In this document: positions 1 to 9,011 of the stretch, in pieces
How positions within the stretch are numbered: the stretch's first letter is position 1
How the letters are laid out: every line of letters starts with the position of its first letter
Assembly: GCF_900156055.1 (NCBI RefSeq)
Contig: NZ_FTMQ01000006.1
Location: forward strand, 217,114 to 281,113
DNA length: 64,000 bases
Reading direction: 5' to 3'
DNA from: Rhizobium sp. RU33A
GTDB lineage: Bacteria > Pseudomonadota > Alphaproteobacteria > Rhizobiales > Rhizobiaceae
Notes under the pieces: generated by a model
Seen by the model: only the letters and a program-made list of their open reading frames with translations
The model's database searches: none
What the model was told of the DNA's origin: nothing
Position numbers and translations under genes: made by a program

Positions 1-1599
1 TCCGGCCAGAAGCAGCTTTTCCTGTCGGATCCGCTTTTTCCCAGCGACCTTCTCTTCGGCCGCCAGATCCTGCAGCTTATGCCGGCCATGGTTGCCGCAG
101 AACCGGTGAAAGCCGTTGCTCTCGCAATTGGCGGCCTTGTGGTCGTTGCAGCCTTTGTCGCGCTGATCTGGACGAGCCGGAAGGTCTTCCCGCGCCTCAA
201 TCTGACAGGCCGCGGCGTTCGGGCCGCTCTTGCCATTCCGCTGCTTGCCGGCTTTGCTTCACTGATGGATCCGATGGCGTTTTCAGCTGTCCGGGATCGG
301 CTGAACATCGTGCCCATGATGTGGGACCAGAAAGAGAACTATCGCCACAACGGCTTCCTGCTGGCCTTCGCCTTCAATGTACCGATGGCCAACGTTGCAG
401 CACCCGACGGCTACAGCAAAGTTGCGATCACCGACATGCAGACCGATCTGCTGCCGGCCTCCTTCTTCTCTGGCCGTCAGGCTGATGTCATCGTGGTCAT
501 GAGCGAGTCCCTCTGGGATCCGACCCGCATGAGCAGCGTCCGCTATTCGGCGGATCCGATGCCGACCATCAGAGCGAGCCAGTCCGGCCACGTCTTCTCG
601 CCCGAATTCGGCGGCATGACCGCCAATGTCGAATTCGAGGCCCTGACCGGTTTCTCGAACGCTTTCCTGCCCTATGGCAGTATCCCCTATCAGCAGTATA
701 TCCGCCGCCCGGTACCCTCGCTTGCGACATTCTTCGAATCCAAGGGCTATGTGACGAAGGCCTTCCATCCCTTCCAGGGCTGGTTCTGGAATCGCAACAA
801 CGTTTACCAGTCGCTCGGTTTCCGCCAGTTCCATTCGGAAGAGACCATGCCGGCCATGGACAAGCGGGGCATCTTCGCGTCCGACGACGCGCTGACCCGC
901 TACATCATCAAGGAAGCCGACAACACGGACGAGCCCTTCTTCTTCTTTGCCGTCACCCTGCAGGGCCACGGTCCGTACGAGCGCAACCGTTATGTGAAGA
1001 ACACCATCGGCGTCGATGCCCCCACCTTGTCAGATCACAATGTCAGCGCGCTGGAGACCTATACGCAGGGCGTGAAGGAAGCCGACCAGAGCCTCAAGGA
1101 TCTGATGGACTGGGCCAAGAAGCGGCGCCGCGAAACGATCATCGTGCTGTTCGGCGACCATCTTCCGCCGCTGAACGAGGTCTATACAGAAAGCGGCTAC
1201 ATGGCGAATGTGGTGGCGACCCGCAAGGCCTCGGTCGAGACGATGAAGCGCGAGCATGAGACGCCGCTGGTCGTTTGGTCGTCAAAGCGTGGCGTCCAGA
1301 AGGACATCGGCTCCGTCAGCCCATCGCAGCTGCCCTACTATATCGTCCACATGGCCGGTTACCGTCATCCCTATTACACCGGCATGCTGGGTCGTGTGGC
1401 CGAACGTTACGCCGTCATCGACCGCCATCAGCTGATTGGCCGTAACAACAAAGCTCAGGCCGATTGGGCGCTGTCGGGCCGGATTGATCCGCTGATCCGC
1501 GACTATCGCCTGCTTCAGCATGACGTGATGTTCGGCGAAGGCTACGGTATGGATCGTTTCTTCCCGGAACAGTCGGGTAGACTTCAGCCAAGCAGCTAA
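1..1599 (+). CDS. LTA synthase-family sulfatase-fold phosphotransferase (5' truncated by window edge)
   Basis: The frame is open from base 1, so the N terminus lies outside the window; the ATG at 79 is internal. Two membrane segments are visible near the start of the visible part, followed by an extracytoplasmic sulfatase-fold domain. Its signatures are ESLWD (metal ligand), GGMTANVEFEALTGF with the expected nucleophile Thr, TLQGHGPY, and FGDHLPP. Known members of this alkaline-phosphatase-superfamily group transfer phosphoglycerol or other phospho-groups to periplasmic glucans or lipids. In a Gram-negative rhizobium, decoration of periplasmic glucan or envelope lipid is the most plausible role, but the substrate cannot be read from sequence. 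Confidence 0.85.
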   Translation, partial: SGQKQLFLSDPLFPSDLLFGRQILQLMPAMVAAEPVKAVALAIGGLVVVAAFVALIWTSRKVFPRLNLTGRGVRAALAIPLLAGFASLMDPMAFSAVRDRLNIVPMMWDQKENYRHNGFLLAFAFNVPMANVAAPDGYSKVAITDMQTDLLPASFFSGRQADVIVVMSESLWDPTRMSSVRYSADPMPTIRASQSGHVFSPEFGGMTANVEFEALTGFSNAFLPYGSIPYQQYIRRPVPSLATFFESKGYVTKAFHPFQGWFWNRNNVYQSLGFRQFHSEETMPAMDKRGIFASDDALTRYIIKEADNTDEPFFFFAVTLQGHGPYERNRYVKNTIGVDAPTLSDHNVSALETYTQGVKEADQSLKDLMDWAKKRRRETIIVLFGDHLPPLNEVYTESGYMANVVATRKASVETMKREHETPLVVWSSKRGVQKDIGSVSPSQLPYYIVHMAGYRHPYYTGMLGRVAERYAVIDRHQLIGRNNKAQADWALSGRIDPLIRDYRLLQHDVMFGEGYGMDRFFPEQSGRLQPSS

Positions 1600-1645
1600 A
1601 CCGGCCATTACTTAAGATCACAATTATCCATAAAGAGAGTTTGAC

Positions 1646-1669
1646 GGGGCACTGCTATTGCAGAGCCCC
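1646..1669 (+). terminator. Stem-loop downstream of the LTA synthase-like gene
   Basis: GGGGCACTGC pairs with GCAGAGCCCC around a TATT loop; nine of ten pairs match, with one A-A mismatch. A run of seven T lies about 18 bases further on (1688-1694) rather than directly after the stem, so this is a weak intrinsic-terminator candidate. Confidence 0.4.
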
Positions 1670-1713
1670 CCGATTTCGGCCATAGACTTTTTTTGTTCGA
1701 CAAATCAGAGTTC

Positions 1714-1735
1714 TTGACAGTATTGCGAATACTGT
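1714..1735 (+). promoter_or_regulatory. -35 element overlapped by a 19-bp dyad
   Basis: A consensus TTGACA lies at 1714-1719. It is overlapped by the perfect dyad ACAGTATT-gcg-AATACTGT (1717-1735), about 68 bases before the start at 1803. No good -10 is seen at 17 bp. The arrangement suits a repressor-controlled promoter, possibly autoregulated by the downstream gene. Confidence 0.45.
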
Positions 1736-1802
1736 TGTGTCCGGATTGCGTGTGCAGCCGGATCCTTTGTTGGCACTCATAGTTTAGAGACGAGCCATTG
1801 CC

Positions 1803-2699
1803 ATGCCGTTTTTGACGCGCGCCGAAATATTTGCACATCCGCTTTACCCGGCCATCGAAAAACAGATTGCCCAGCACCTGATTGCGATCCACATGCGCAC
1901 ACCGCGCATGTCGCGTCTCAAGGCATCGCATCGCAAGTGGCTGATGACGCAGTCGGTCTTTGCGCTGGCCCTGCGGCGCACGCCTGATGATCCGCTGTCT
2001 GGTCTGACGGCTACCCGCTTCGTCGAAACGGTCATGCGCCTTGGCGCAGCCAGCCGCAACACGGCAACTGGCTACCTTGCCGAGCTGGTCGCCTACAAGT
2101 TCTTGCGGGACGTTCCCGAAGTGCCAGACAAACGTGTGCGCGTCCTCGAACCGACGGAACTCAGCCTGAATGGCCTGAGAAGCTGGTTCAACGGGCACCT
2201 CGCCTGCCTAGACCGCCTCGATGGCGGAAACCGGGAAATGACATCGCATGCGGAAGAGCGGATTTTCCTGATCGCCCAGCCGATCGGCGCTGACCTTATG
2301 GTGGGCGATCCGATTTGGCGCGATCCGCCGGATACGATCGGCCATTTCCTGTGGTCGGATCTCGGCGGCATCATCCTGCACGATCTGATTTCTCGGCTGG
2401 ACGACGTGGACCGCTCGGCGGCCATGCATTCCTGCGGCCCTGTCAGCCTGACGGATCTCAGCGAGACCTATCAGGTTTCGACCACCAACCTGAAACGCAT
2501 GTTCAAGAAGGCCGAGACCGAGAACCTGCTGCACTGGGAGCAGCCGCGACGCCGCGGTGATCTGATGCTCAGCAGCCGCTTCGTTGACGACTATTTCGGC
2601 TGGCAGTCTGCTAAATTCGCCGCCGTCGATCTCTCCTACCACAAGGCCCTGGCGGAACTCGGGATCAAGACAGCAGACGCCGACTCCGCTGCAGCCTGA
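1803..2699 (+). CDS. Uncharacterised protein with two winged-helix-like segments, probable DNA-binding regulator
   Basis: This 298-residue soluble protein matches no family I can name. Residues 65-105 (threonine-rich, ending in a basic segment) and 215-262 look like helix-turn-helix/winged-helix units. The second has the pattern SLTDLSETYQVSTTNLKRMFKKAE followed by a basic wing (EQPRRRGD), which resembles MarR/ArsR-like wHTH modules. No enzyme motif or membrane segment is visible. It stands alone, preceded by a 200-base leader carrying a dyad over a -35 box, which fits an autoregulated transcription factor. A regulator role is inference. Confidence 0.6.
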   Translation: MPFLTRAEIFAHPLYPAIEKQIAQHLIAIHMRTPRMSRLKASHRKWLMTQSVFALALRRTPDDPLSGLTATRFVETVMRLGAASRNTATGYLAELVAYKFLRDVPEVPDKRVRVLEPTELSLNGLRSWFNGHLACLDRLDGGNREMTSHAEERIFLIAQPIGADLMVGDPIWRDPPDTIGHFLWSDLGGIILHDLISRLDDVDRSAAMHSCGPVSLTDLSETYQVSTTNLKRMFKKAETENLLHWEQPRRRGDLMLSSRFVDDYFGWQSAKFAAVDLSYHKALAELGIKTADADSAAA

Positions 2700-2704
2700 C
2701 ATCG

Positions 2705-3100
2705 TCAACTGCGGGTGGCCGCATATTGCGGCAGTCCGTCATTGATCTCGTAGAAGTCGCCCTTGTCGGCGCAGAAGATGTGGTAGCCGCCTTCGAACTC
2801 CGTCGGGTTCGGAAAAAGGCCGGCCATCAGCGAAATCCTGCCCTCTCCATCACCCTTCCAGTAGAGCGCCGAGCCGCACTGGCGACAAAAGGCCCGCTCC
2901 GCGTCCGCGCTTGCACGAAAGGTCCCGATGCTATCGCGCCCCGAGATCTCGACCTCTGTGATCAAAGCATCGGTCGTGGCGTAATAGAGCCCGGTCTGTC
3001 TCCGGCACTGCGAGCAGTGACAATAGCTGACCGGACCAAGTTTTCCGCCAACCGCAATGGTCACTGCGCCGCACAGGCAACGCCCCGTCTTGTCTTGCAT
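2705..3100 (-). CDS. GFA-family (glutathione-dependent formaldehyde-activating-like) zinc protein
   Basis: The zinc-binding cysteines of the GFA/CENP-V fold are all present: CxC at residues 8 and 10, CxCxxC at 27-32 and CxxC at 72 and 75. At about 131 residues the length is typical. The ATG at 3100 is chosen over an in-frame GTG three codons upstream because GGAGG sits eight bases before it. Family members bind glutathione adducts or have unknown substrates, so formaldehyde should not be assumed. The gene converges on the regulator at 1803-2699 with five bases between the stops. Confidence 0.85.
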   Translation of the reverse strand: MQDKTGRCLCGAVTIAVGGKLGPVSYCHCSQCRRQTGLYYATTDALITEVEISGRDSIGTFRASADAERAFCRQCGSALYWKGDGEGRISLMAGLFPNPTEFEGGYHIFCADKGDFYEINDGLPQYAATRS

Positions 3101-3182
3101 GTTATCCACCTCCGAAACGAGAACCGGGCGAGCTTCATGGAAGCCCGCCCGGTCGTCAAACTCGGAAAGCTGAACCTATGCT

Positions 3183-4559
3183 TCAGCCGTTTGCAACCAT
3201 CATCCGCTTTTCGTCGCGGCCGCTCTTCATCCGCTCGGCGAGCAGGAAGGCCAGTTCCAGCGCCTGGTCGGCATTGAGGCGCGGGTCGCAATGGGTGTGG
3301 TAACGATCTGCCAGATCGTTGCCGGTCACCGCACGCGCACCGCCGGTGCATTCGGTCACGTCCTTGCCGGTCATCTCGATATGGATGCCGCCCGGATGCG
3401 AGCCTTCCGCACGGTGGATCTGGAAGAAGCTTTCGACTTCCGACAGGATCCGCTCGAACGGGCGGGTCTTGTAGTTGTTGAGCGTGATCGTGTTGCCATG
3501 CATCGGATCGCAGGACCACACGACCTTGCGGCCTTCGCGCTCGACAGCACGGATAAGACGCGGCAGGTGCTCGGCAACCTTGTCGTGACCGAAACGGCAG
3601 ATCAGCGTCAGGCGACCGGCCTCGTTCTGCGGGTTCAGGATGTCGATCAGGTTCAAGAGATCGTCCGCCTGCAGCGATGGGCCGCATTTCAAACCGATCG
3701 GGTTCTTGATGCCGCGGCAGTATTCCAGATGCGCATGGTCGGCCTGCCGGGTGCGGTCGCCGATCCAGATCATGTGGCCGGATGTGGCATACCAGTCGCC
3801 CGAGGTGGAATCGACGCGCGTCAGTGCTTCCTCGTAGCCGAGAAGCAGCGCTTCGTGGCTGGTGAAGAAATCCGTCTCGCGCAGGCTCGGATTGTTTTCC
3901 GAGGTGATGCCGACGGCCTTCATGAAATCCATCGTTTCAGAGATGCGATCGGCGAGCTTGCGGTAACGCTCGGCCTGCGGGCTGTCCTTGATGAAGCCGA
4001 GCATCCACTGATGCACGTTTTCGAGGTTGGCATAGCCACCCATGGCGAAAGCGCGCAGCAGGTTGAGCGTGGCGGCCGACTGACGATAGGCCATCAGCTG
4101 GCGTTCCGGGCTCGGAATGCGAGCGTCCTCGGTGAACTCGATGCCGTTGATGATGTCGCCACGGTAGCTCGGAAGCTCGATGTCGCCAATCTTTTCCATG
4201 TCTGACGAGCGCGGCTTGGCAAACTGGCCAGCAATACGGCCGACCTTGACCACCGGCAACTGCGCACCGAAGGTCAGGACAACGGCCATCTGCAGGAAGG
4301 CGCGGAAGAAGTCGCGGATATTGTCGGCGCCATGCTCGGCGAAGCTCTCGGCGCAGTCGCCGCCCTGCAGCAGGAATGCTTCGCCTTCGGCGACCTGGGC
4401 GAGCGACTTCTTCAGGCGACGGGCTTCACCCGCAAAGACCAGCGGCGGATAGGTCGACAGCTGCTGCTCGGCAGCTTTCACTGCATCAAGGTCCGGATAA
4501 GCCGGTACCTGCTTGATGGGCTTCTGTCTCCAGCTGCTCGGGGTCCAATTCTGCGCCAT
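3183..4559 (-). CDS. aroG: Class II 3-deoxy-7-phosphoheptulonate (DAHP) synthase
   Basis: First enzyme of the shikimate pathway, condensing phosphoenolpyruvate with erythrose-4-phosphate. The 458-residue protein has the plant-like class II layout: N-terminal [15 protein letters not shown], the [11 protein letters not shown] loop, [25 protein letters not shown], and the C-terminal [14 protein letters not shown]. The metal-binding Cys of GGDCAESF is present. The ATG at 4559 is preferred (AGGTGA six bases upstream) over a GTG three codons earlier. Class II enzymes are the usual form in rhizobia. The gene appears monocistronic and is divergent from the hydrolase at 4800. Confidence 0.96.
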   Translation of the reverse strand: MAQNWTPSSWRQKPIKQVPAYPDLDAVKAAEQQLSTYPPLVFAGEARRLKKSLAQVAEGEAFLLQGGDCAESFAEHGADNIRDFFRAFLQMAVVLTFGAQLPVVKVGRIAGQFAKPRSSDMEKIGDIELPSYRGDIINGIEFTEDARIPSPERQLMAYRQSAATLNLLRAFAMGGYANLENVHQWMLGFIKDSPQAERYRKLADRISETMDFMKAVGITSENNPSLRETDFFTSHEALLLGYEEALTRVDSTSGDWYATSGHMIWIGDRTRQADHAHLEYCRGIKNPIGLKCGPSLQADDLLNLIDILNPQNEAGRLTLICRFGHDKVAEHLPRLIRAVEREGRKVVWSCDPMHGNTITLNNYKTRPFERILSEVESFFQIHRAEGSHPGGIHIEMTGKDVTECTGGARAVTGNDLADRYHTHCDPRLNADQALELAFLLAERMKSGRDEKRMMVANG

Positions 4560-4739
4560 GGTCTTCACCTGTCTGAAACTAACTGCGACAACCTCCCGGC
4601 CGCATCGGATGGGGGCTTATAAACGGTTAATCTCCGCTTGCAAAGCCGTAGTTTAGGGACTTTCGAAGGGTGGGACGCCGGGAACGGACACCATCCACAT
4701 GGGGAAAGTCGCCTCACCCGAACCAACCTCGCGCGGCGC

Positions 4740-4768
4740 TTGATCTGACATGAACGTAAACGTAAGAT
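4740..4768 (+). promoter_or_regulatory. Sigma-70-like promoter of the alpha/beta hydrolase
   Basis: TTGATC (4740-4745) and TAAGAT (4763-4768) are separated by exactly 17 bases and lie about 30 bases before the start codon. The spacer contains the direct repeat ACGTAAACGT. Repeats of this type within the spacer recall MerR-type control, but no MerR gene is nearby. Confidence 0.5.
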
Positions 4769-4799
4769 CCAACTTGGCATCCGGAACGGGAGGTTCGGC

Positions 4800-5657
4800 A
4801 TGACGCAGCACGCCCTGGAAAAATCCGAAATCCAGTTCGAAACGACGGATCATTTTCCACTGAACGGCACATTGATGCGCGGCAGCGGCAATGGTCCGCT
4901 GGCTCTCATATCATCCGCTGCTGCCGTACCCCGCGGATTTTACGCCCGCTTCGCCGAACATCTCGTCAGCCATCACGGTTTCAGAGCGGCACTGACCTAT
5001 GACTATCGCGGGGTCGCGGCCTCGCAGGCTCCGCGCCACTGGAAGCGTCCGATGCTGATGCGCGACTGGGCGCATTTCGACATGCCCGCCGCCCTGCATC
5101 GGCTTGAACAGGAAGCGCCTGACCACCGGCTTGTCGGCATCGGCCAATCCTTCGGCGGACAGGTGCTCGCCCTGGGCGGACGTTCCGAGCGCTTCTCCCG
5201 CTATCTGATGGTGGCGACAATGACGGGATACTGGGGCAACACCAAACCGCGCTTTCGTGTCTTCAGCCAGATGAACCTCGTCGGCGTTCCCCTGGCAACG
5301 CTGCTCGGCAAGGTCCCAGGCCAGATCGGCCTTGGCCAGACCCTGCCCGGCACCATCTTCCGGGAATGGGCGCGCTGGGGCCGACATCCCGAGTACTTCT
5401 TCGCCGACCCGACGATGGAAGCGGCCCGCCGCTTTGCGGAAGTCGAGACCCCGATCTTGGCGATCGGCCTGACCGACGATCCCTGGGGCACGCCGAAAGC
5501 GCAGCAGGCGCTGCTCAAATACTACAACCGCGCGCCGACGGAGATCCGCTGGATATCGCCGGAAGAAGCCGGCGGCAGCGTCGGACATCTTGGCTTTTTC
5601 CGTTCAGCCTTCAAGGATACCCTTTGGCAGCCGGCAATCGACTGGTTGAAAGGTTGA
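4800..5657 (+). CDS. Alpha/beta hydrolase
   Basis: This 285-residue protein has the nucleophile elbow GQSFGG (Ser117), an oxyanion region near ISSAAAVPRGFYA, an acidic residue in LTDDPWGTP, and a C-terminal His in SVGHLGFF, giving a plausible Ser-Asp-His triad. It resembles the COG4757-type predicted alpha/beta hydrolases. There is no signal peptide, so it is cytosolic. GGGAGG lies six to seven bases before the ATG. The substrate is unknown and the neighbours give no clue. Confidence 0.85.
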   Translation: MTQHALEKSEIQFETTDHFPLNGTLMRGSGNGPLALISSAAAVPRGFYARFAEHLVSHHGFRAALTYDYRGVAASQAPRHWKRPMLMRDWAHFDMPAALHRLEQEAPDHRLVGIGQSFGGQVLALGGRSERFSRYLMVATMTGYWGNTKPRFRVFSQMNLVGVPLATLLGKVPGQIGLGQTLPGTIFREWARWGRHPEYFFADPTMEAARRFAEVETPILAIGLTDDPWGTPKAQQALLKYYNRAPTEIRWISPEEAGGSVGHLGFFRSAFKDTLWQPAIDWLKG

Positions 5658-5870
5658 GCAACTGCTGCGATGCACCATCGTTACCCACATGATTCACAGG
5701 GGCAATCCTGTCGCCGCATCAGCATTTCCTTGCAAAGCAAATCATTGATGCCAGCATGTAATATCTGAAGGGACTGTGAGTTAAGCAGTCGTTCATGGAT
5801 CCGGTCGGAGGCAAGCTTCACGCAAGCCTCGACCTCTACCTCGGCCACCCGGGGGCGTAGCGTGGTGTTC

Positions 5871-5888
5871 GGGAAGTTTAGGCTTCCC
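5871..5888 (+). other. Small stem-loop upstream of the 42-aa gene
   Basis: GGGAAG/CTTCCC pair around TTTAGG; with the flanking C and G the stem reaches seven pairs. It ends 23 bases before the ATG at 5912. It may be a leader structure or the end of the upstream transcript. The rest of 5658-5911 shows no other feature I can support. Confidence 0.3.
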
Positions 5889-5911
5889 GCGTTGATCATG
5901 AGGATCGTGTG

Positions 5912-6040
5912 ATGGCGTATGATTGGACTGGCATACAAACCCGAAAGAGCCGCAGACTGCGGATCATCCTGCTCTCTCTCCTGAGCCTCGCCGCCCTGTC
6001 GGCACCCGTTTTAGGCCTGGATCTCATCTCGAAATTTTGA
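5912..6040 (+). CDS. Small hypothetical single-span membrane protein (42 aa)
   Basis: An ATG at 5912, preceded by GAGG about nine bases upstream, opens a 42-residue frame. The product has a basic N-terminal half (TRKSRRLR), one hydrophobic stretch (residues 18-37, leucine-rich) and a short tail. It could be a tiny inner-membrane protein or an uncleaved signal anchor. It ends just before a strong hairpin. Translation is not proven; a competing 85-codon frame on the other strand (5681-5938) looks less like a gene. Confidence 0.5.
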   Translation: MAYDWTGIQTRKSRRLRIILLSLLSLAALSAPVLGLDLISKF

Positions 6041-6049
6041 GTAGCGAAG

Positions 6050-6070
6050 GCGGGCCTTTTCGAGGCCCGC
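6050..6070. terminator. Stem-loop between convergent genes
   Basis: GCGGGCCT (6050-6057) pairs perfectly with AGGCCCGC (6063-6070) around a five-base loop. It lies between the 42-aa gene and the 3' end of glutathione reductase. There is no T-tract on either side, so its efficiency as a terminator is uncertain. Confidence 0.45.
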
Positions 6071-6101
6071 AATGACTGCCCAGCGTGAGAGCGGCGAAGG
6101 A

Positions 6102-7490
6102 TCAGACCCGTTCGCCGTTCCTGATGCGGTAGCTCGGCGTATACATCGTCACAAGTTCTTCCGCTGCCGTCGGATGAACCGCCATGGTCCGGTCGAAATC
6201 GTCCTTGGTGCAGCCGGCCTTTAGCGTGATGCCGAGTAGCTGGGCCATTTCCCCGGCGTCGTGTCCGAGAATGTGCGCGCCGACCACCATGCGATCGGCA
6301 GCATTGACGATCAGCTTCATGATCATCTTCTCCGCACGGCCTGACAGCGTCGCCTTCATCGGGCGGAATTGCGCACGATACACCTCGATCTCCTCGAACT
6401 TCTTGGCGGCGGCCTCTTCGGAGAGGCCAACCGTTCCGATTTCCGGCTGCGAGAAGACGGCGGTGGCAATCAGCTCGTGGTCAGGCGACGTCGGATTGTT
6501 CTTGTACTCCGTCTCGATGAAACACATCGCTTCGTGAATGGCGACGGGGGTCAACTGGACACGATCCGTGACGTCGCCGAGCGCGAAGACGCTCGGCACA
6601 TTTGTGCGGGAATAGCTGTCGACCACAATCGCGCCGCGCTCGTTGGTCTCCACACCCGCAGCTTCGAGCCCAAGGCCCGTCGTGTTCGGATCGCGGCCGA
6701 GCGCCAGCATCACCTGCTCCACGACAAGACGGCCGTTGTTGATCGTTTCGACCTCGAGATTGCCAGCGGCTGACTTCGACACCTTCTGGATATGGTCCTG
6801 GCAGACGATGCGGATCCCCTTGGCGACCATCGCCTCATGCAAGCCGCGCCGCATGTCCAGGTCGAAGCGGCTGAGGATTTCCGCCCCGCGATAGATCAGC
6901 GTCGTCTCGACGCCGAGCCCGTGGAAGATGTTGGCAAACTCCACCGCGATATAGCCGCCCCCGGCAATCAGGATCGAACGCGGCAGCGCTTCGAGATGGA
7001 AGGCCTCGTTGGAGGAAATGCAGAGCTCGTGGCCGGGAAGTGCGGCATGCGGATTGGCGGCACCGCCAACGGCCACGACAATGCGCTCGGCCGTGACCTC
7101 CTTGCCTGACTTCACCAGGCGAACGCTGTTCGGTCCGGTCAATTCGGCGCGTGTCTCCAGGATTTCGACGCCAGCATTCTCCAGCCCCTTGCGATAAAGG
7201 CCTTCGAGGCGCGCAATCTCCTTGTCCTTGGCCGCAATCAGCGACGGCCAGTCGAACCGGCTTTCCCCAACTGTCCAGCCGTAGCCGGCGGCATCTTCGA
7301 AATGTTCGTGGAACTGCGACGCATAGACGAACAGCTTCTTCGGCACGCAGCCCCGGATGACGCAGGTGCCGCCAAACCGGTACTCTTCGGCGATAGCAAC
7401 CTTTTTGCCGAGCGATGCCGCGACCCGCGCACTGCGGACCCCGCCAGAGCCGCCACCGATGACGAACAGGTCATAGTCGAATTGGCTCAT
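6102..7490 (-). CDS. gor: Glutathione-disulfide reductase
   Basis: NADPH-dependent FAD flavoenzyme that reduces glutathione disulfide in the cytosol. The 462-residue product starts MSQFDYDLFVIGGGSGG (FAD-binding dinucleotide fold), has the redox-active disulfide GTCVIRGCVPKK (Cys43/Cys48), a second nucleotide fold IAGGGYIAVEFA, and the C-terminal dimer-interface active-site motif VHPTAAEE. The frame is open 21 codons further upstream, but AGGAG seven bases before the ATG at 7490 fixes the start. It is the distal gene of the rpiA-DUF2059-gor row; a terminator after the DUF2059 gene suggests it has its own promoter. Confidence 0.96.
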   Translation of the reverse strand: MSQFDYDLFVIGGGSGGVRSARVAASLGKKVAIAEEYRFGGTCVIRGCVPKKLFVYASQFHEHFEDAAGYGWTVGESRFDWPSLIAAKDKEIARLEGLYRKGLENAGVEILETRAELTGPNSVRLVKSGKEVTAERIVVAVGGAANPHAALPGHELCISSNEAFHLEALPRSILIAGGGYIAVEFANIFHGLGVETTLIYRGAEILSRFDLDMRRGLHEAMVAKGIRIVCQDHIQKVSKSAAGNLEVETINNGRLVVEQVMLALGRDPNTTGLGLEAAGVETNERGAIVVDSYSRTNVPSVFALGDVTDRVQLTPVAIHEAMCFIETEYKNNPTSPDHELIATAVFSQPEIGTVGLSEEAAAKKFEEIEVYRAQFRPMKATLSGRAEKMIMKLIVNAADRMVVGAHILGHDAGEMAQLLGITLKAGCTKDDFDRTMAVHPTAAEELVTMYTPSYRIRNGERV

Positions 7491-7549
7491 AGGGGATCTC
7501 CTGCCCGTTCGGGCTCTTGCTGCAACTGCGCCTGATATAGGAGGCGAGA

Positions 7550-7584
7550 GCACAAAAAGAAAAGCCCGGGACTTTGCCCGGGCT
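7550..7584 (-). terminator. Rho-independent terminator of the rpiA-DUF2059 unit
   Basis: AGCCCGGG (7563-7570) pairs with CCCGGGCT (7577-7584) around a six-base loop. Read on the minus strand it is followed by a T-rich tract (complement of 7552-7562), directly after the DUF2059 stop codon. Confidence 0.85.
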
Positions 7585-7606
7585 TAAAAAACCAACGCTG
7601 ATCGAC

Positions 7607-8146
7607 TTAAGGCTGTGCTGCTTCGGCGGCCGGCTGTTCTGGCTGAACCACGGCAAGCAGCGAAGCGTTCGCCTGCTGTTCCAGATCCCGTGCAATACCG
7701 GCGGTCCAGATATCCGCAGCCTTCAGCAGTTCGCGGGTGGCAATCGGACCGTCCTTGAGAAGCTTCTTGCCCGTTTCGCTGCCGTAAAAGGCGGAGATCT
7801 CGTTCAGTTCCGCAGCTGTGAAGGCATTCGCATAAACGACGGCGGCTTCGCGTTCCAGATCGGCACGGCGCGCGGCGAGCTTGAGGGCTTCCTCTTCGAC
7901 CTTGGCCGAGATGACGTCCTGCAGGTTCGGATAGGCCTGGATGAGCTGGGCGGCAAGGCGGTCGACGATATTCGGCAGGATGGCGTCGAAGCGATCGGTC
8001 ACGCCGAGCGCGGAAATCGCCTCGCGCGCTGCCTGCAGATGCTCTGCCGGCACGTCCTGGGCCTTGGCGGAGACCGCACCCAGCATGACGCTACCGGCAA
8101 TGACGGCGATCGAGGCGAAGCGGCCCATACGCGTAAAGCTGATCAT
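7607..8146 (-). CDS. DUF2059 periplasmic protein
   Basis: A 179-residue exported protein of unknown function. The N terminus is a clear Sec signal (basic start, hydrophobic core, likely cleavage after SAKA). The mature part is helical with the DUF2059 pattern ELNEISAFYGSETGKKLL near residues 122-140. It ends in an Ala/Pro/Glu-rich tail. It lies 17 bases downstream of rpiA and is presumably cotranscribed, which is a common pairing in rhizobia, though no functional link is known. A strong terminator follows. Confidence 0.8.
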   Translation of the reverse strand: MISFTRMGRFASIAVIAGSVMLGAVSAKAQDVPAEHLQAAREAISALGVTDRFDAILPNIVDRLAAQLIQAYPNLQDVISAKVEEEALKLAARRADLEREAAVVYANAFTAAELNEISAFYGSETGKKLLKDGPIATRELLKAADIWTAGIARDLEQQANASLLAVVQPEQPAAEAAQP

Positions 8147-8163
8147 GAAATTCTATGCTCCTG

Positions 8164-8865
8164 TTAGTTCTTCGGCTCCAGCACTCGCGCACCTGCCGGT
8201 CCGGCGATGATTGCAAGCGATGCCAGGTTTATGAAAAGGCCGTGTTCCACCACGCCGGGGATTTGATTGAGCCGGCTTGCCAGAGCGTCTGCATCAGGAA
8301 TGCGGCCAAAAGATGCGTCGAGAATAAGGTGACCGCCATCCGTCATATACAGGCTTTCATCCGACCGGGTCCTGAGCTTCATCGGTCCGGAGAGGCCCAG
8401 TTCGGATGCCAGACGTTCGATGGCCAACACGGTCGACGCCTGGCCGAACGGGTTGATCTCGATCGGCAGCGGAAAAGACCCAAGCATATCGACCAGCTTG
8501 GTTTCGTCGGCAATCACGATCATCCGCGTCGAGGCCGCAGCGACGATCTTCTCGCGCAGCAGCGCACCGCCGCCACCCTTGATCAGACGGAACTGCGGAT
8601 CGATTTCATCAGCGCCATCGATGGTCAGATCGAGCTCGGGCAATTCGTCCAGCGACTTCAGGGGAACGCCGAGTTCGACGCAGAGACGCGCCGTACGCTC
8701 AGAGGTGGGCACGCCCTGCACCTTCAGTCCGCCGGCAACCTTCTCGGCCAGCAGCCGGACGAATTCTTCGGCCGTTGAACCGGTTCCGATCCCAAGACGC
8801 ATGCCGTCTTCAACATGCTCCAGCGCCGCGGCTGCGGCCTTGATCTTCATTTCGCGGGCGTCCAT
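8164..8865 (-). CDS. rpiA: Ribose-5-phosphate isomerase A
   Basis: Interconverts ribose-5-phosphate and ribulose-5-phosphate in the non-oxidative pentose phosphate pathway. The 233-residue protein has the family's phosphate-binding [11 protein letters not shown] near residues 24-34, [10 protein letters not shown], the [11 protein letters not shown] catalytic loop, and the [11 protein letters not shown] signature. The length is normal for RpiA. It is the first gene of a two-gene unit with the DUF2059 protein and is divergent from gph. Confidence 0.96.
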   Translation of the reverse strand: MDAREMKIKAAAAALEHVEDGMRLGIGTGSTAEEFVRLLAEKVAGGLKVQGVPTSERTARLCVELGVPLKSLDELPELDLTIDGADEIDPQFRLIKGGGGALLREKIVAAASTRMIVIADETKLVDMLGSFPLPIEINPFGQASTVLAIERLASELGLSGPMKLRTRSDESLYMTDGGHLILDASFGRIPDADALASRLNQIPGVVEHGLFINLASLAIIAGPAGARVLEPKN

Positions 8866-9011
8866 GCGCCGAAAGCTCCCGTCCGTTTCGTTGGAAGCTG
8901 TTTACACGCCTCCTCGACCGAGTGAAAGCCCTGCATCGCCATGCGACATTGCCTTTTCAGAGGATTTCCCATAACCCGCCAGCACATTGGAATTGTCTCG
9001 GGAGAGCCGGC

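Noticed and set aside
3291..4205. 304-codon plus-strand frame within the DAHP synthase gene
   Set aside because: It is antisense to a strongly supported enzyme, with composition typical of mirror frames in high-GC DNA.
4746..4762. MerR-controlled promoter for the hydrolase at 4800
   Set aside because: The ACGTAAACGT spacer repeat is suggestive, but spacing is a normal 17 bp rather than the long 19-20 bp spacer, and no MerR gene is close. Reported only as a plain promoter.
5681..5938. 85-codon minus-strand frame before the 42-aa gene
   Set aside because: No good ribosome-binding site, irregular composition and no family features. Kept only as an unlikely alternative.
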